Assembly (NCBI RefSeq): GCF_947648125.1
Contig: NZ_CANSMR010000005.1
Coordinates: forward strand, 1-64,000
DNA: 64,000 nt
Direction of reading: 5' to 3'
DNA from: an uncultured Bradyrhizobium sp.
GTDB taxonomy: Bacteria > Pseudomonadota > Alphaproteobacteria > Rhizobiales > Xanthobacteraceae
The notes under the pieces are model-generated. The model was not told where the DNA came from. It searched no databases and saw nothing but the letters and a program-made list of their open reading frames with translations. Shown here piece after piece: positions 7,028-15,103 of this stretch (within the stretch, counting starts at the first letter, position 1; every line of letters begins with the position of its first letter). The translations under genes and the position numbers were made by a program.

Positions 7028-7211
7028 CCTTCACACGGGAGAGGTCCAAGGTTCGATCCCTTGTGCGTCCACCATTCCCCTTCCTGAACCACCGGGTGTG
7101 GACGATTGCCGACATTCTGGTGCCCTTCGGGACCGGCTCATCAAAAATGTCGAAAAAACCCCATGCACAGTAGCCGACGCAAGCCGGATCAATGGGTTAT
7201 GCCATCCCCGG
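7028..7211 (+). repeat. Right copy of the tRNA-Val direct repeat
   Basis: It contains only the 3' portion of the tRNA (from inside the anticodon arm) with CCA and ATTCCCC, then about 130 bases of imperfect similarity to 4851-4977. The 5' part of the tRNA is absent, so it cannot encode a tRNA. It marks the right junction of the mer island. Confidence 0.85.
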
Positions 7212-7309
7212 AACTTGATTGACGCGTCGGGCAAAGCACCGGCGGGATGGGGATCGTCCGGGGCGATGTGCCACCGGACGACCCAAGCCCGCGTCAGCGG
7301 CCGCCGCAA

Positions 7310-8275
7310 TCACTGCGTCGGCAATTCTTCCTCAATCACATCCCTGAACTGGGTAATTGAGACGTCCAGATAGACAAACTTCTGCCCATGCGGGTTGTCG
7401 GCTACGCAGGAGAAGTCGACCTTCAGCTTGTCAGGTCCAATATCCATCTTGTGCTCCAAGTGAGCGATCGAACCGGGGACTCCGGGCGGGTTGGGGACCA
7501 CTGTGAACTTGGGATCACGGGCGAATTGATATCCGAACCTCGGGGTTGCATCGATATCCTGAGTGTTCTGGCATCCGTTTTCATGACCTTGGCACCCCGC
7601 ACCGCAATGCCCGGGTAGATGAACGACCTCCTCGCGACGCACCTTCCTGAGGTGGAGTGGTCTGCCGAGTTTCAGAACCGCGGAGGCGTACGGGTTTCCT
7701 TTCTCGTCATCGAGCTGAATCGATACGAGCAGATCGTCGCCCTTCGGCCGATTGAATACGAGCTGTTGCTCTCCCGCGCCGACAAACGGTCGCGGTTTGG
7801 GATTCGACGGTACGCTTACAACCAGGTTCGTCTTGTAACCGCTCGGCGCGTAAGATTTCACGCGCGCGATGACTTGTGATTCGTTGTAATCCTCAATCCA
7901 TGCGCTAAGCGGGGCGTTCTGCCTGATGCAATCCGAGTACGCTCGATATCCCAGCGCCGACAACCCATTGAACACATAATTCGAACTGATCCGATTTTGA
8001 ACTTTCTCGTCGAAATGCGAGAAAAATTCCGAGCGCTTCTTGTCGAATTCCGAAAACCCTACATCGCCCGATATCCCAAGATACTGTGCTCCGGCATTGC
8101 CGTTAGCCTGATGCTCTGCATAGTTTGATTGATTGATCGTCTTCAAGAACTGATATTCAAACGCGAAATTGTCCTCGATCTTGATTTGATCCGGCTTCAG
8201 TGCCGCCAGACAGTCGGCCTTGGCTTCGCTGCATATGGCTAGAATCGTCAAGGCAAACAGCACGGTCTTTCGCAT
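7310..8275 (-). CDS. Secreted protein of unknown function
   Basis: A 321-residue protein. The start at 8275 is used because MRKTVLFALTILAICSEAKA is a clear signal peptide; a longer frame only adds eleven residues. The mature part begins DCLAALKPDQIKIED and has scattered cysteines, including a cluster HCGAGCQGHENGC near residue 240. The C-terminal half looks beta-rich. No known domain is recognised. Base composition is nearer to the adjacent island than to the amidase, and it begins just beyond the right tRNA repeat, so it may belong to an older insertion at the same site. Confidence 0.7.
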   Translation of the reverse strand: MRKTVLFALTILAICSEAKADCLAALKPDQIKIEDNFAFEYQFLKTINQSNYAEHQANGNAGAQYLGISGDVGFSEFDKKRSEFFSHFDEKVQNRISSNYVFNGLSALGYRAYSDCIRQNAPLSAWIEDYNESQVIARVKSYAPSGYKTNLVVSVPSNPKPRPFVGAGEQQLVFNRPKGDDLLVSIQLDDEKGNPYASAVLKLGRPLHLRKVRREEVVHLPGHCGAGCQGHENGCQNTQDIDATPRFGYQFARDPKFTVVPNPPGVPGSIAHLEHKMDIGPDKLKVDFSCVADNPHGQKFVYLDVSITQFRDVIEEELPTQ

Positions 8276-8545
8276 AGTTGTCACTTTCAAAAAGGGAAGC
8301 CGCTGCATGGCGGTGAGATTGAATCGATTCTTCGAGTAGTGGGTGCAGCAAAATGCAACTCTAGTCGATGCGTTGCTTATGGCAAGCAGCGCGCGGCGGG
8401 CTTAGCCGCATATGAAGCGTGCGCCGCGCGCCGCGTGGCCTGGCGGGCAAGCGGTCATTTGCCCATTCCGCCAACTCGGACTTGCCCGCGCCCCGCATGG
8501 GCCGATAGTCTGAACTGCCTCGGCAAGAACAATGAGTGGGCACGC

Positions 8546-9997
8546 ATGTCGCAGAGCCAGGTTCACTCGGGCGGCAATGGCGCGCTCGCAAGGCTGGACG
8601 CTATCGCCCAGGCCGATCTGGTTCGATCCGGTCAGATCAGCGCAAGCGAGCTTGTTGAAGCCGCCATCGCAAGGATCGAGGCGACCAACCCGGCGCTCAA
8701 CGCAGTCACCCACAAACTCTACGCCCAGGCGCGCAAGCGCGCTGCGAGCCCCGCCCTGTCAGGTTCTCTCGCTGGTGTTCCGTTTCTGATCAAGGATGTG
8801 CTGTCGGTGGCGGGCACGCCGAACACATTTGGATGCCGCGCGCTCGCCGACTTCATCCCGCCGACCAGTTCCCCTTACGCGCTGGCGCTGGAGGCTGTCG
8901 GTCTGGTCACGGTCGGGCGCACAAACACGCCGGAGTTCGCGCTGATCGACGCGACCGAACCCAAGCTGTTCGGCGCTACCCATAATCCGTGGGACCTTAC
9001 ACGCTCGCCCGGTGGCTCTTCGGGAGGTGCTGGAGCAGCGGTCGCAGCCGGGATGACGCCGATCGCGCATGCCAGCGATGGGGGCGGATCAATCCGTCAT
9101 CCCGCGTGCCACAACGGCGTCTTCGGCCTCAAGCCGAGCCGTGGCCGCAATCGAAGCGATGGCGCTCCACCCATGCCATTCGACTTGCCCGACGTCGCAG
9201 TCAATCATGTCCTTACCCGGTCGGTGCGCGATAGCGCGCTCATGCTTAGCCTCACGGAAGACCCGGACACCAAGCTCGGCCCGTTGGGGTTCGTGCGCGA
9301 TCCGATCAGCAAACCGCTTCGCGTCGGTCTGATACAGGAGGGCTTCAGCGGCAACCGCGCTGCCACCGACGTGGACTACGCGCTGGTCTCCACTGCCCGA
9401 CTTTGCGAGAGCCTGGGCCACCATGTGGAGCCGACGGCGTGGCCATTCTCCGGCCCGGCAGCAATCGAAGCCTTCCTCGACGCATGGATGGTGCTGGCCG
9501 CCAGCGCAGTCCAAGCGACTTGCGCATGGATCGGATGCGACGCCGACACCGAACACTTTGAGCCCTGGACGCTGGGGCTCGCAAGCCGAGGGGCGGCGCT
9601 TTCGCCGGAGCGGATCGCTGGTGCGGTCGCTCAGCTGACGCAAGCCAGCCGAGCCTTGGACGCATTTTTTGAAGCCTACGATGTGCTGCTGTCGCCTGTG
9701 GCGCGTCATCCGGCGAAGCTTCTGGGCGAACACGCAACAGACCTGCCGTTCGACACTCTGTTCGAGCGCGCCGTCGATAATTCGGACTTCACCCCGCTGA
9801 TCAACGCGGCGGGCATACCGGCGATGAGCATTCCGCTGTACTGGAGCGCGAACAACCTGCCGATCGGCTCCCACTTCGCCGCGCGCGCAGGCGCGGAGGC
9901 CACGCTGTTCGGCCTGGCCTATCAGCTCGAGGCGGCCCGCCCCTGGGCGGATCGCTGGCCACCGGCGAGCTATCAGGAAGTTGCGCGGGTGGCTTAG
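8546..9997 (+). CDS. Amidase-signature family hydrolase
   Basis: A 483-residue enzyme of the amidase signature family with the Ser-cisSer-Lys triad: Lys83 in FLIKDV, the cis-Ser in [10 protein letters not shown] (about 158) and the nucleophile Ser182 in GGGSIRHPA. Such enzymes hydrolyse carboxamide bonds of varied small molecules in the cytoplasm; this one lacks features that would fix the substrate, and it is not preceded by gatC or followed by gatB. The ATG at 8546 is preferred over 8339, because the extra residues are composition-biased and unlike the family. It stands alone between the secreted gene and a small membrane protein. Confidence 0.85.
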   Translation: MSQSQVHSGGNGALARLDAIAQADLVRSGQISASELVEAAIARIEATNPALNAVTHKLYAQARKRAASPALSGSLAGVPFLIKDVLSVAGTPNTFGCRALADFIPPTSSPYALALEAVGLVTVGRTNTPEFALIDATEPKLFGATHNPWDLTRSPGGSSGGAGAAVAAGMTPIAHASDGGGSIRHPACHNGVFGLKPSRGRNRSDGAPPMPFDLPDVAVNHVLTRSVRDSALMLSLTEDPDTKLGPLGFVRDPISKPLRVGLIQEGFSGNRAATDVDYALVSTARLCESLGHHVEPTAWPFSGPAAIEAFLDAWMVLAASAVQATCAWIGCDADTEHFEPWTLGLASRGAALSPERIAGAVAQLTQASRALDAFFEAYDVLLSPVARHPAKLLGEHATDLPFDTLFERAVDNSDFTPLINAAGIPAMSIPLYWSANNLPIGSHFAARAGAEATLFGLAYQLEAARPWADRWPPASYQEVARVA

Positions 9998-10101
9998 GCC
10001 TTGAGAGGGGCGATGGCTGCGACAGCTACCGCCCTCGAGCCGAGCGACTTCGGGACAATCAGAACCGTCGGCAGCGGCTGCGATGCCGCGGCCATGCCGG
10101 C

Positions 10102-10431
10102 TCACTGCCGGCGGCGGTGTGGGGCGGAAGACGGCTTGGCGGTGCGCCGGCCGAGTTCGCCGAGCAGGTCGCGAACCGCGCCGTCGAGTTCATCGGGAGG
10201 GGTGGCGTGATCGGCCTGTTGCGTGTGGGGAGGCCAGCGCCGACCGCGCACCGAGACGTCATCATTCGCGGCAAGCAGCGCTGCAGCGGTATCATCGTCC
10301 GGCGCCTGGCGCCGCGCGGCCCTGACCTGCAGCGGCAACCGCCGCCTGCGGCGCGAGATCAGCTCGCGCACGCCGTACCCCGATACGAACCCGATCCCGG
10401 TGACCAGCACGACAATCAGCAATTCCAGCAT
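10102..10431 (-). CDS. Small membrane-anchored hypothetical protein
   Basis: A 109-residue protein with one N-terminal transmembrane segment (LELLIVVLVTGIGFVSGYGV) followed by an arginine-rich stretch (ISRRRRRLP) that would hold the rest in the cytoplasm. The tail is polar and without a recognised domain. The gene has the local codon bias and a plausible start but no family evidence. It is divergent from the DUF4118 gene with a 180-base gap. Confidence 0.55.
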   Translation of the reverse strand: MLELLIVVLVTGIGFVSGYGVRELISRRRRRLPLQVRAARRQAPDDDTAAALLAANDDVSVRGRRWPPHTQQADHATPPDELDGAVRDLLGELGRRTAKPSSAPHRRRQ

Positions 10432-10611
10432 TGTGTCGTCCCACCATCACCCTGCCGCAATGCAATAAGCGCGACAATGCGGCAGCGGCTTGACCGGGAC
10501 GGTTCCTTTTCACTGTGCCGAGCACAACGCTGACCCTCGGAGTCCTACGGGGTTTTGTTTGCAGGCCTCCTCGGCTACCTTCCCGCAACTCGCGGAGGCC
10601 GGGACGTCTCG

Positions 10612-10983
10612 ATGCGCAAGGGCAACGACTACATTTTGAAGCTGCGGCCTTGGTCATTGTCGACGTTCGTCGTCGCCCTGCTCGCCGTGGTGCTCGCCAC
10701 CGCGACGCAGGAGATGTTCGCGAGCTTCGGCATGCAGTTCTATTTCGCGGCCTTCGTGCCCGCGATCCTGATCGCCGGCCTGATGGGCGGCGCACCGGCC
10801 GGCGCCTTTGCCACCATCATCACGGTCCCGATCGTCTGGTGGGTGTTCATGCCCCCCTATTTCGAGTTCGCCTGGCCGACGGCCGACGATTACGACAGCA
10901 TCGCGACGTTCCTGCTGTCGAGCGCGCTCCTGCTCGGTTTCTCGCAGCTCTACCGGGAAGCGCTGGCCATTTTGCGGAAATAG
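10612..10983 (+). CDS. Stand-alone DUF4118 four-helix membrane protein
   Basis: A 123-residue protein made of the four-transmembrane DUF4118 domain known as the membrane part of KdpD-like and other sensor kinases: LSTFVVALLAVVLAT, FYFAAFVPAILIAGLMGG, TVPIVWWVFMPPYFEF and a final helix ending LYREALAILRK. Here no kinase, PAS or GAF domain follows: the stop comes right after the membrane domain and the next gene is on the opposite strand. The ATG at 10612 fits the domain boundary. A GC-rich hairpin (10983-11001) follows the stop. Function unknown. Confidence 0.7.
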   Translation: MRKGNDYILKLRPWSLSTFVVALLAVVLATATQEMFASFGMQFYFAAFVPAILIAGLMGGAPAGAFATIITVPIVWWVFMPPYFEFAWPTADDYDSIATFLLSSALLLGFSQLYREALAILRK

Positions 10984-11051
10984 CGGCCCGGCGCGGGCCG
11001 CGACCGCCCGCCGGCGCCGGCAAGCCGGTCGCCTGCACGGATCGCTCGCCC

Positions 11052-11192
11052 TCAGATCCCGAACATCCAGACCGCGACGATGGTGGCCAGTGTCGCCAGC
11101 CCGCTGATCGTCCAGCCCACCGTGTAGAAGGTATCCTCGGGGGCGGTGTCGAGCACCGTATTGGTGGTTTCCGTCATTGACCGCCAGCGCAT
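11052..11192 (-). CDS. 46-residue single-pass membrane peptide
   Basis: The minus strand encodes MRWRSMTETTNTVLD, then a polar stretch and a hydrophobic helix (VGWTISGLATLATIVAVW) ending MFGI. An AGGAG ribosome site lies 8 bases before the ATG complementing 11190-11192. A second ATG five codons later is possible. The layout (short acidic-polar N-terminus, one helix, almost no C-terminus) is typical of small membrane proteins. It is too short for usual gene finders. Function unknown. Confidence 0.55.
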   Translation of the reverse strand: MRWRSMTETTNTVLDTAPEDTFYTVGWTISGLATLATIVAVWMFGI

Positions 11193-11372
11193 GGCGTCTC
11201 TCCTCGGAACTCCTGCCCAGCGACATAACGCGGCGCGCGGTTCCCGGTTCCGGCCCTTTCGCGGCGACTGCGCCGTTCACGCACAGCTCACGGACTGCTG
11301 ATCGGTGTCGCGGAACCTGCGACATTCTGTCCCGTTGAGGGGCGCCGGAAACCAACTTGGGAGAACCATCCG

Positions 11373-11621
11373 ATGCGAACACTGATCCTCGCCGCCACGG
11401 CGCTTGCCTTCGTCTCGTCCACCGCGCTCGCGCAGGACAAGGCCGCCAGCCCGGCCCCCGCAGCGCAAAGCGGTGACACGGCGACGAAGGGCGAGGCGAC
11501 CAAGATGGCGCCGAAGAAGAAAGCAAAGAAGACTGCCAAGAAATCGAGCGCCAAGGGGGGCGCCAAGGGAGACGCCAAGGCTGGCGCCGCCACGACCGGC
11601 GACGATGCAGCCAAGCAATAA
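11373..11621 (+). CDS. Small exported lysine/alanine-rich protein
   Basis: An 82-residue product with a signal peptide (MRTLILAATALAFVSSTALAQ) and a mature part made almost wholly of Lys, Ala, Gly and Ser, including KKKAKKTAKKSSAKGGAKG. It is basic and probably disordered in the periplasm. Such small exported low-complexity proteins are common in Bradyrhizobium. It has its own strong terminator 45 bases downstream. The start has GGGAG upstream. Function unknown. Confidence 0.7.
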   Translation: MRTLILAATALAFVSSTALAQDKAASPAPAAQSGDTATKGEATKMAPKKKAKKTAKKSSAKGGAKGDAKAGAATTGDDAAKQ

Positions 11622-11665
11622 ACAGAAACAATCGCGGTAGCCGACCACGAATCTGGCGATCACGG

Positions 11666-11692
11666 AAAAGGCCGCCCGAAGGCGGCCTTTTT
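11666..11692. terminator. Rho-independent terminator
   Basis: The stem AAAAGGCCGCC / GGCGGCCTTTTT with loop CGAA is a textbook intrinsic terminator. It ends the 11373 gene on the plus strand, and its A-rich left flank lets it serve the minus-strand reading as well. Confidence 0.9.
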
Positions 11693-11981
11693 ATTGCTGT
11701 CTCGGTGCGGATGCCGCCTCGCCCATCGCGTCGCGATCAAACGCGCTGACCGCTAGGGGCAGTGAGTGTTGGGGCCGCGAGAACTGAACCAGAAAATTCA
11801 AGTGCGGGAGGGGGAGCGAAAGAGGCGCAGAGCCGATGATCCGCACCGCCATCGGATCGTTCTGAAAATTGACCACCAGCTCCAGAAATTGCTCCACCTC
11901 CCGCACCTTCCGTTGTGACGCGCGTGCAGCGGCGCCGCATGATCCAAACGGGCTATCACTGCGATGGGTGGAAAGATTCAT
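11691..11981 (-). CDS. Doubtful small ORF
   Basis: A 96-codon open frame that ends inside the bidirectional terminator. The translation (for example REVEQFLELVVNFQNDPMAV) has a protein-like mix of residues, and no better frame covers the region. No domain, signal or convincing ribosome site is seen. It may be noncoding. Confidence 0.25.
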   Translation of the reverse strand: MNLSTHRSDSPFGSCGAAARASQRKVREVEQFLELVVNFQNDPMAVRIIGSAPLSLPLPHLNFLVQFSRPQHSLPLAVSAFDRDAMGEAASAPRQQ

Positions 11982-11989
11982 CGACAGGC

Positions 11990-12526
11990 CTAACGCTGAG
12001 CCCCGTCGTCGCGCCTACCCGCGAGCCCGCTCTCGCGTATGCGCTCCGCAAACCAGCGCGACGTGGCGCTGTCGATGGCGCCGCCGGCATAGATTTCGGA
12101 AAAGCTCACGCCGTGCGGTCCGACGATCACCAGAACGCCTATTGCATAGGCAAACCAGACATTCGGATCGGTCAGCGCCTGCAGCTTGCGTTGATCGTGG
12201 TCGAGCGGCTGGTGGTTGCTGTCCTTGCGCAGTTCGATGGCCAGCAGATTGTTCGGGATGTCGCGCTGATGCACGACGATATCGGGATAGATCGACTTGC
12301 CGAGATGGTCGTCGGTCGAGCTCCCTGAGCCGCGCGGCAGCCGCAGCGTGCGCTCGCCGAGCCGGTCGTAGTTGCAATCGACCTGCCAGCCGGGAAACTG
12401 CCGCTCGACATAGACAGCAAGCCGGTGGGTGAGCGTTCGCTCGCCGAGATCGCGCTCCAGCAGCAACGTCTCCTGCGCATAGAATTCCTCGACCGCGGCG
12501 ATCACCTTGTTCAGCTCGGTCTGCAT
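11990..12526 (-). CDS. PD-(D/E)xK-nuclease-like hypothetical protein
   Basis: A 178-residue protein whose core reads like the restriction-endonuclease fold: an N-terminal helix with LTHRLAVYVERQFP, a strand with YPDIVVH (Asp82), then LLAIELRKDSN (Glu98). In related proteins the last motif is commonly E-x-K; here the position is Arg100, with Lys101 next to it. Thus the fold is likely but catalytic activity is uncertain. It follows the ThDP-enzyme gene on the same strand after 48 bases and may be co-transcribed with it. It shows no sign of belonging to a restriction system. Confidence 0.6.
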   Translation of the reverse strand: MQTELNKVIAAVEEFYAQETLLLERDLGERTLTHRLAVYVERQFPGWQVDCNYDRLGERTLRLPRGSGSSTDDHLGKSIYPDIVVHQRDIPNNLLAIELRKDSNHQPLDHDQRKLQALTDPNVWFAYAIGVLVIVGPHGVSFSEIYAGGAIDSATSRWFAERIRESGLAGRRDDGAQR

Positions 12527-12574
12527 TGACGCCTCCGACTGGACGAGCCGCCGCCGCGGCTGTGAGAATAGGCT

Positions 12575-14119
12575 CTACACCTGCACTTCGATCAGCCGCG
12601 GGCCCGGCTCGGCGATGGCTTCCGCCAAGGCCTTGTTGAACTCGTCCGCGGTGGTCACCGTCCGGCCCGGCACGCCCATGCTCTTGGCGAGCGCGACGAA
12701 ATCCAGCGTCGGGCTGTCGATCCTCAGCATGTCCTGCGCCCGCTTGCCGGGTTCGCCGGCGCCGACGCCATCGAACTCGCCGCGCAGGATCTGGTACATG
12801 CGATTGGCGAAGACGATGGTGACGATGTTGAGCCCTTCGCGCGCCTGCGTCCACAGCGACTGGATCGTGTACATCGCGCTGCCATCGCCGACCATGCAGA
12901 TCACCTTGCGGTCCGGACAGGCGATCGCCGCGCCGGTCGCGACCGGCGTCGAATAGCCGATCGAGCCGCCCAGATTCTGAATCCAGTCGTGCGGAGCGGC
13001 GCTCGCCGTCAGCGGAAAGAAGCCGCGCCCGGTCGTGATGGATTCGTCGACCAGGATGGCATTGTCAGGAACCGCAGCCGCGATCGCCTGGGCGATCGAC
13101 GCGTGGTTCAAGGCACCCGTCGGCTTCACCAGTTCGACGGTCGCCTGCGGCTTCACATCGGCCGGCTTGGCGCCAACCGCCGAGGCCAGTGCCTGCAGCG
13201 CCGCCACCGAATTCTCCCCGCTCGAGGTCATGCGATGGACCTCACATCCCTCCGGCTTCAGCAGGCTCGGCTTGCTCGGATAGGCGAAGAACGCGACAGG
13301 TTCGTTGGCTTCGACGAGAACGATGTGCCGAAAGCCCTTCAGCGCCGCGAGCGCCAGCTCGACCACATAAGGCACCCGCTCGATCGAAAACCGACCGCGT
13401 CCGCGCGCCATCCGCGGGCTCGCCAGCGGACCCATGACCTTGCAGCCAGTCTTGCCGGCGATCTGCGCCGCCAGCGCCAGCCCCGGCTCTGTCACCGCGC
13501 TGCCAGTCATCAGCAGCAATGTCGGTTCACCGCTGCGCAGCACCTTGGCGGCGCTCTCGACGGCCTGTGGCGAATAGCTCCGGCGCTGCGATTCCACAGG
13601 CATCTGCGCCACCCCGTCGGCCTCGTTCCACGCTGTGTCGGCAGGCAGGATCAAGGTCGCAACCTGCGGCGGTGCGCCGCTGGCGGCGGCGATCGCGGCA
13701 GCGCCATCACGGGCGACCGATTTGGCGTCCGGCGAGGTGCGCACCCAGGCCGACATCGGCCGTGCCAGGCCTTCGATGTCGGACGTCAGGGGCGCGTTGT
13801 ATTCGATGTGATAGGTCGCGTGCTGGCCGACGATGTTGACGATGCCGGAATGCGCCTTCTTGGCGTTGTGCAGATTGGCGAGGCCGTTGGCAAGGCCGGG
13901 CCCGAGATGCAGCAGCGTCGAGGCCGGCGTTCCCTTCATGCGGAAATAGCCGTCGGCCGCACCGGTCACCACACCTTCGAACAGGCCGAGCACGCAGCGC
14001 ATGCCGGGGACCTTGTCCAGTGCTGCGACGAAATGCATCTCCGAGGTGCCCGGATTGGTAAAGCAGACGTCCACGCCGCCCGCGACCAACGTCCGCACCA
14101 GACTTTCCGCACCGTTCAT
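12575..14119 (-). CDS. Thiamine-diphosphate enzyme, acetolactate-synthase-like
   Basis: A 514-residue ThDP-dependent enzyme. The N-terminal Pyr domain has FTNPGTSEMHF and the catalytic Glu48 (LGLFEGVVTGAADGY), a central domain follows, and the C-terminal PP domain has the ThDP/Mg motif GDGSAMYTIQSLW ending in VFAN. Bradyrhizobium genomes annotate such proteins as acetolactate synthase large subunits, but no small subunit is adjacent, so a decarboxylase or ligase acting on a 2-oxo acid is as likely. The ATG at 14119 gives the family N-terminus; the longer frame runs into an intergenic repeat. Substrate unknown. Confidence 0.8.
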   Translation of the reverse strand: MNGAESLVRTLVAGGVDVCFTNPGTSEMHFVAALDKVPGMRCVLGLFEGVVTGAADGYFRMKGTPASTLLHLGPGLANGLANLHNAKKAHSGIVNIVGQHATYHIEYNAPLTSDIEGLARPMSAWVRTSPDAKSVARDGAAAIAAASGAPPQVATLILPADTAWNEADGVAQMPVESQRRSYSPQAVESAAKVLRSGEPTLLLMTGSAVTEPGLALAAQIAGKTGCKVMGPLASPRMARGRGRFSIERVPYVVELALAALKGFRHIVLVEANEPVAFFAYPSKPSLLKPEGCEVHRMTSSGENSVAALQALASAVGAKPADVKPQATVELVKPTGALNHASIAQAIAAAVPDNAILVDESITTGRGFFPLTASAAPHDWIQNLGGSIGYSTPVATGAAIACPDRKVICMVGDGSAMYTIQSLWTQAREGLNIVTIVFANRMYQILRGEFDGVGAGEPGKRAQDMLRIDSPTLDFVALAKSMGVPGRTVTTADEFNKALAEAIAEPGPRLIEVQV

Positions 14120-14160
14120 GCTCACGCTCCCGTTTCGAGATGTTCTTGAGGTCGCTTCAG

Positions 14161-14253
14161 AACATGATCCGATTGAATCGGACCATGCTCTTATCCTTTG
14201 TTTGGTCGCGTTTTCTTGACGCGAACCGGTTTCCACTTCGCTTGAAAACGCTC
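14161..14253. repeat. Rhizobial intergenic palindromic element
   Basis: The element begins AACATGATCCGATTGAATCG and contains GCGAACCGGTTTCCACTTCG, the same core as at 34615-34663 and, inverted, at 1015-1082. It occupies most of the gap between the ThDP-enzyme gene and the L,D-transpeptidase. The rest of this 321-base gap (to 14440) shows no gene. Confidence 0.7.
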
Positions 14254-14440
14254 CAGATCAACCATTCTTCGTCCGCTTCGTCAAAGGTTTGGCCGGACAA
14301 TGCAGGTATCGCTTCCGGTCTGTTGCCTTTTTAAACCGTGTTGTCGGAAAGTGCCTAAAGTCACCGCTTCGTCGCTTGCGAAACGCCGGCGATTGTGGCC
14401 TTTTTGGCTGCATATTTGATTGTTCGCGAGGACGACGACG

Positions 14441-15010
14441 ATGCGCAAGTTTGCCTTGATGTTTGCCGCGCTCACGATCCTGGCAGGTGCCGGCCAGGCC
14501 CAGGCCCAGTTCTTCGACTCGCGGGGCTACCAATCCGAGCCCCCGAGCTTCTTCGGCAACGGCGCGAGCCCGATCCCGCGCACCACCGTCAACTACCCGA
14601 CCAACTATGCCCCCGGCACCATCGTGGTGAACACCGCCGAGCGCCGGCTCTATCTCGTGCAGGCCAACGGCCAGGCGCTGCGCTACGGCATCGGCGTCGG
14701 CCGCGACGGCTTCCGCTGGAGCGGCGTGCACCGCATCTCCGCGAAGAAGGAATGGCCGTCCTGGACGCCGCCCTCGGACATGCTGCGCCGTCGCCCCGAT
14801 CTGCCGCGCCACATGGCCGGCGGCATCGAGAACCCGCTCGGCGCGCGCGCGATGTATCTCGGCTCGACGCTGTACCGCATTCACGGCTCCAACGAGCCGG
14901 AGACGATCGGCCAGGCGGTCTCGTCGGGCTGCTTCCGGATGACCAATGAGGACGTCAAGGACCTCTATGATCGCGTCTCGGTCGGCGCCACCGTGGTGGT
15001 GAAGAACTGA
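14441..15010 (+). CDS. L,D-transpeptidase (YkuD domain)
   Basis: A 189-residue exported enzyme: signal peptide to about residue 22 (AGQAQAQ), then a YkuD domain starting IVVNTAERRLYLVQANG and ending with the catalytic motif HGSNEP (His148) and SSGCFRM (Cys164). L,D-transpeptidases make 3-3 crosslinks in peptidoglycan or attach outer-membrane proteins to it; rhizobia have many paralogues, so the precise job cannot be named. Start chosen at the ATG preceding the signal peptide (MRKFALMFAALT), seven codons inside the longest frame. A perfect hairpin follows. Confidence 0.9.
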   Translation: MRKFALMFAALTILAGAGQAQAQFFDSRGYQSEPPSFFGNGASPIPRTTVNYPTNYAPGTIVVNTAERRLYLVQANGQALRYGIGVGRDGFRWSGVHRISAKKEWPSWTPPSDMLRRRPDLPRHMAGGIENPLGARAMYLGSTLYRIHGSNEPETIGQAVSSGCFRMTNEDVKDLYDRVSVGATVVVKN

Positions 15011-15070
15011 TCGCGTCGATCTCAACGGAACCAGGCGCTTCCATCCGGCGAGATCGCCAATCCCACCTTG

Positions 15071-15095
15071 CGCTGCCGCAAACCTTGCGGCAGCG
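15071..15095 (+). terminator. Hairpin after the L,D-transpeptidase gene
   Basis: Perfect 11-base arms (CGCTGCCGCAA, TTGCGGCAGCG) enclose a three-base loop and are followed by TTGTCGT. It lies 60 bases after the transpeptidase stop and 9 bases before the next start, so it may act as a terminator or as a leader structure for the DUF2927 gene. Confidence 0.5.
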
Positions 15096-15103
15096 TTGTC
15101 GTA

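Larger units (their letters stand above)
4845..7074. mobile_element. Small genomic island inserted at tRNA-Val, carrying mer genes
   Basis: The 2.2-kb segment lies between two copies of the tRNA-Val 3' end (4798-4844 and 7028-7074). It has visibly lower GC and different codon use from its surroundings and carries only mercury-type genes: merR, merT, merP, a GDCCVxC-type protein and a frameshifted membrane gene. No integrase, relaxase or transposase is present and no merA. It is best read as the remnant, or a non-autonomous form, of a tRNA-targeting integrative element. The exact crossover point within the 53-base identity cannot be told. Confidence 0.75.

Noticed and set aside
7028-7074. Second tRNA-Val gene
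   Set aside because: Only the 3' part is present; the acceptor 5' strand and the D-arm are missing, so no cloverleaf can form.
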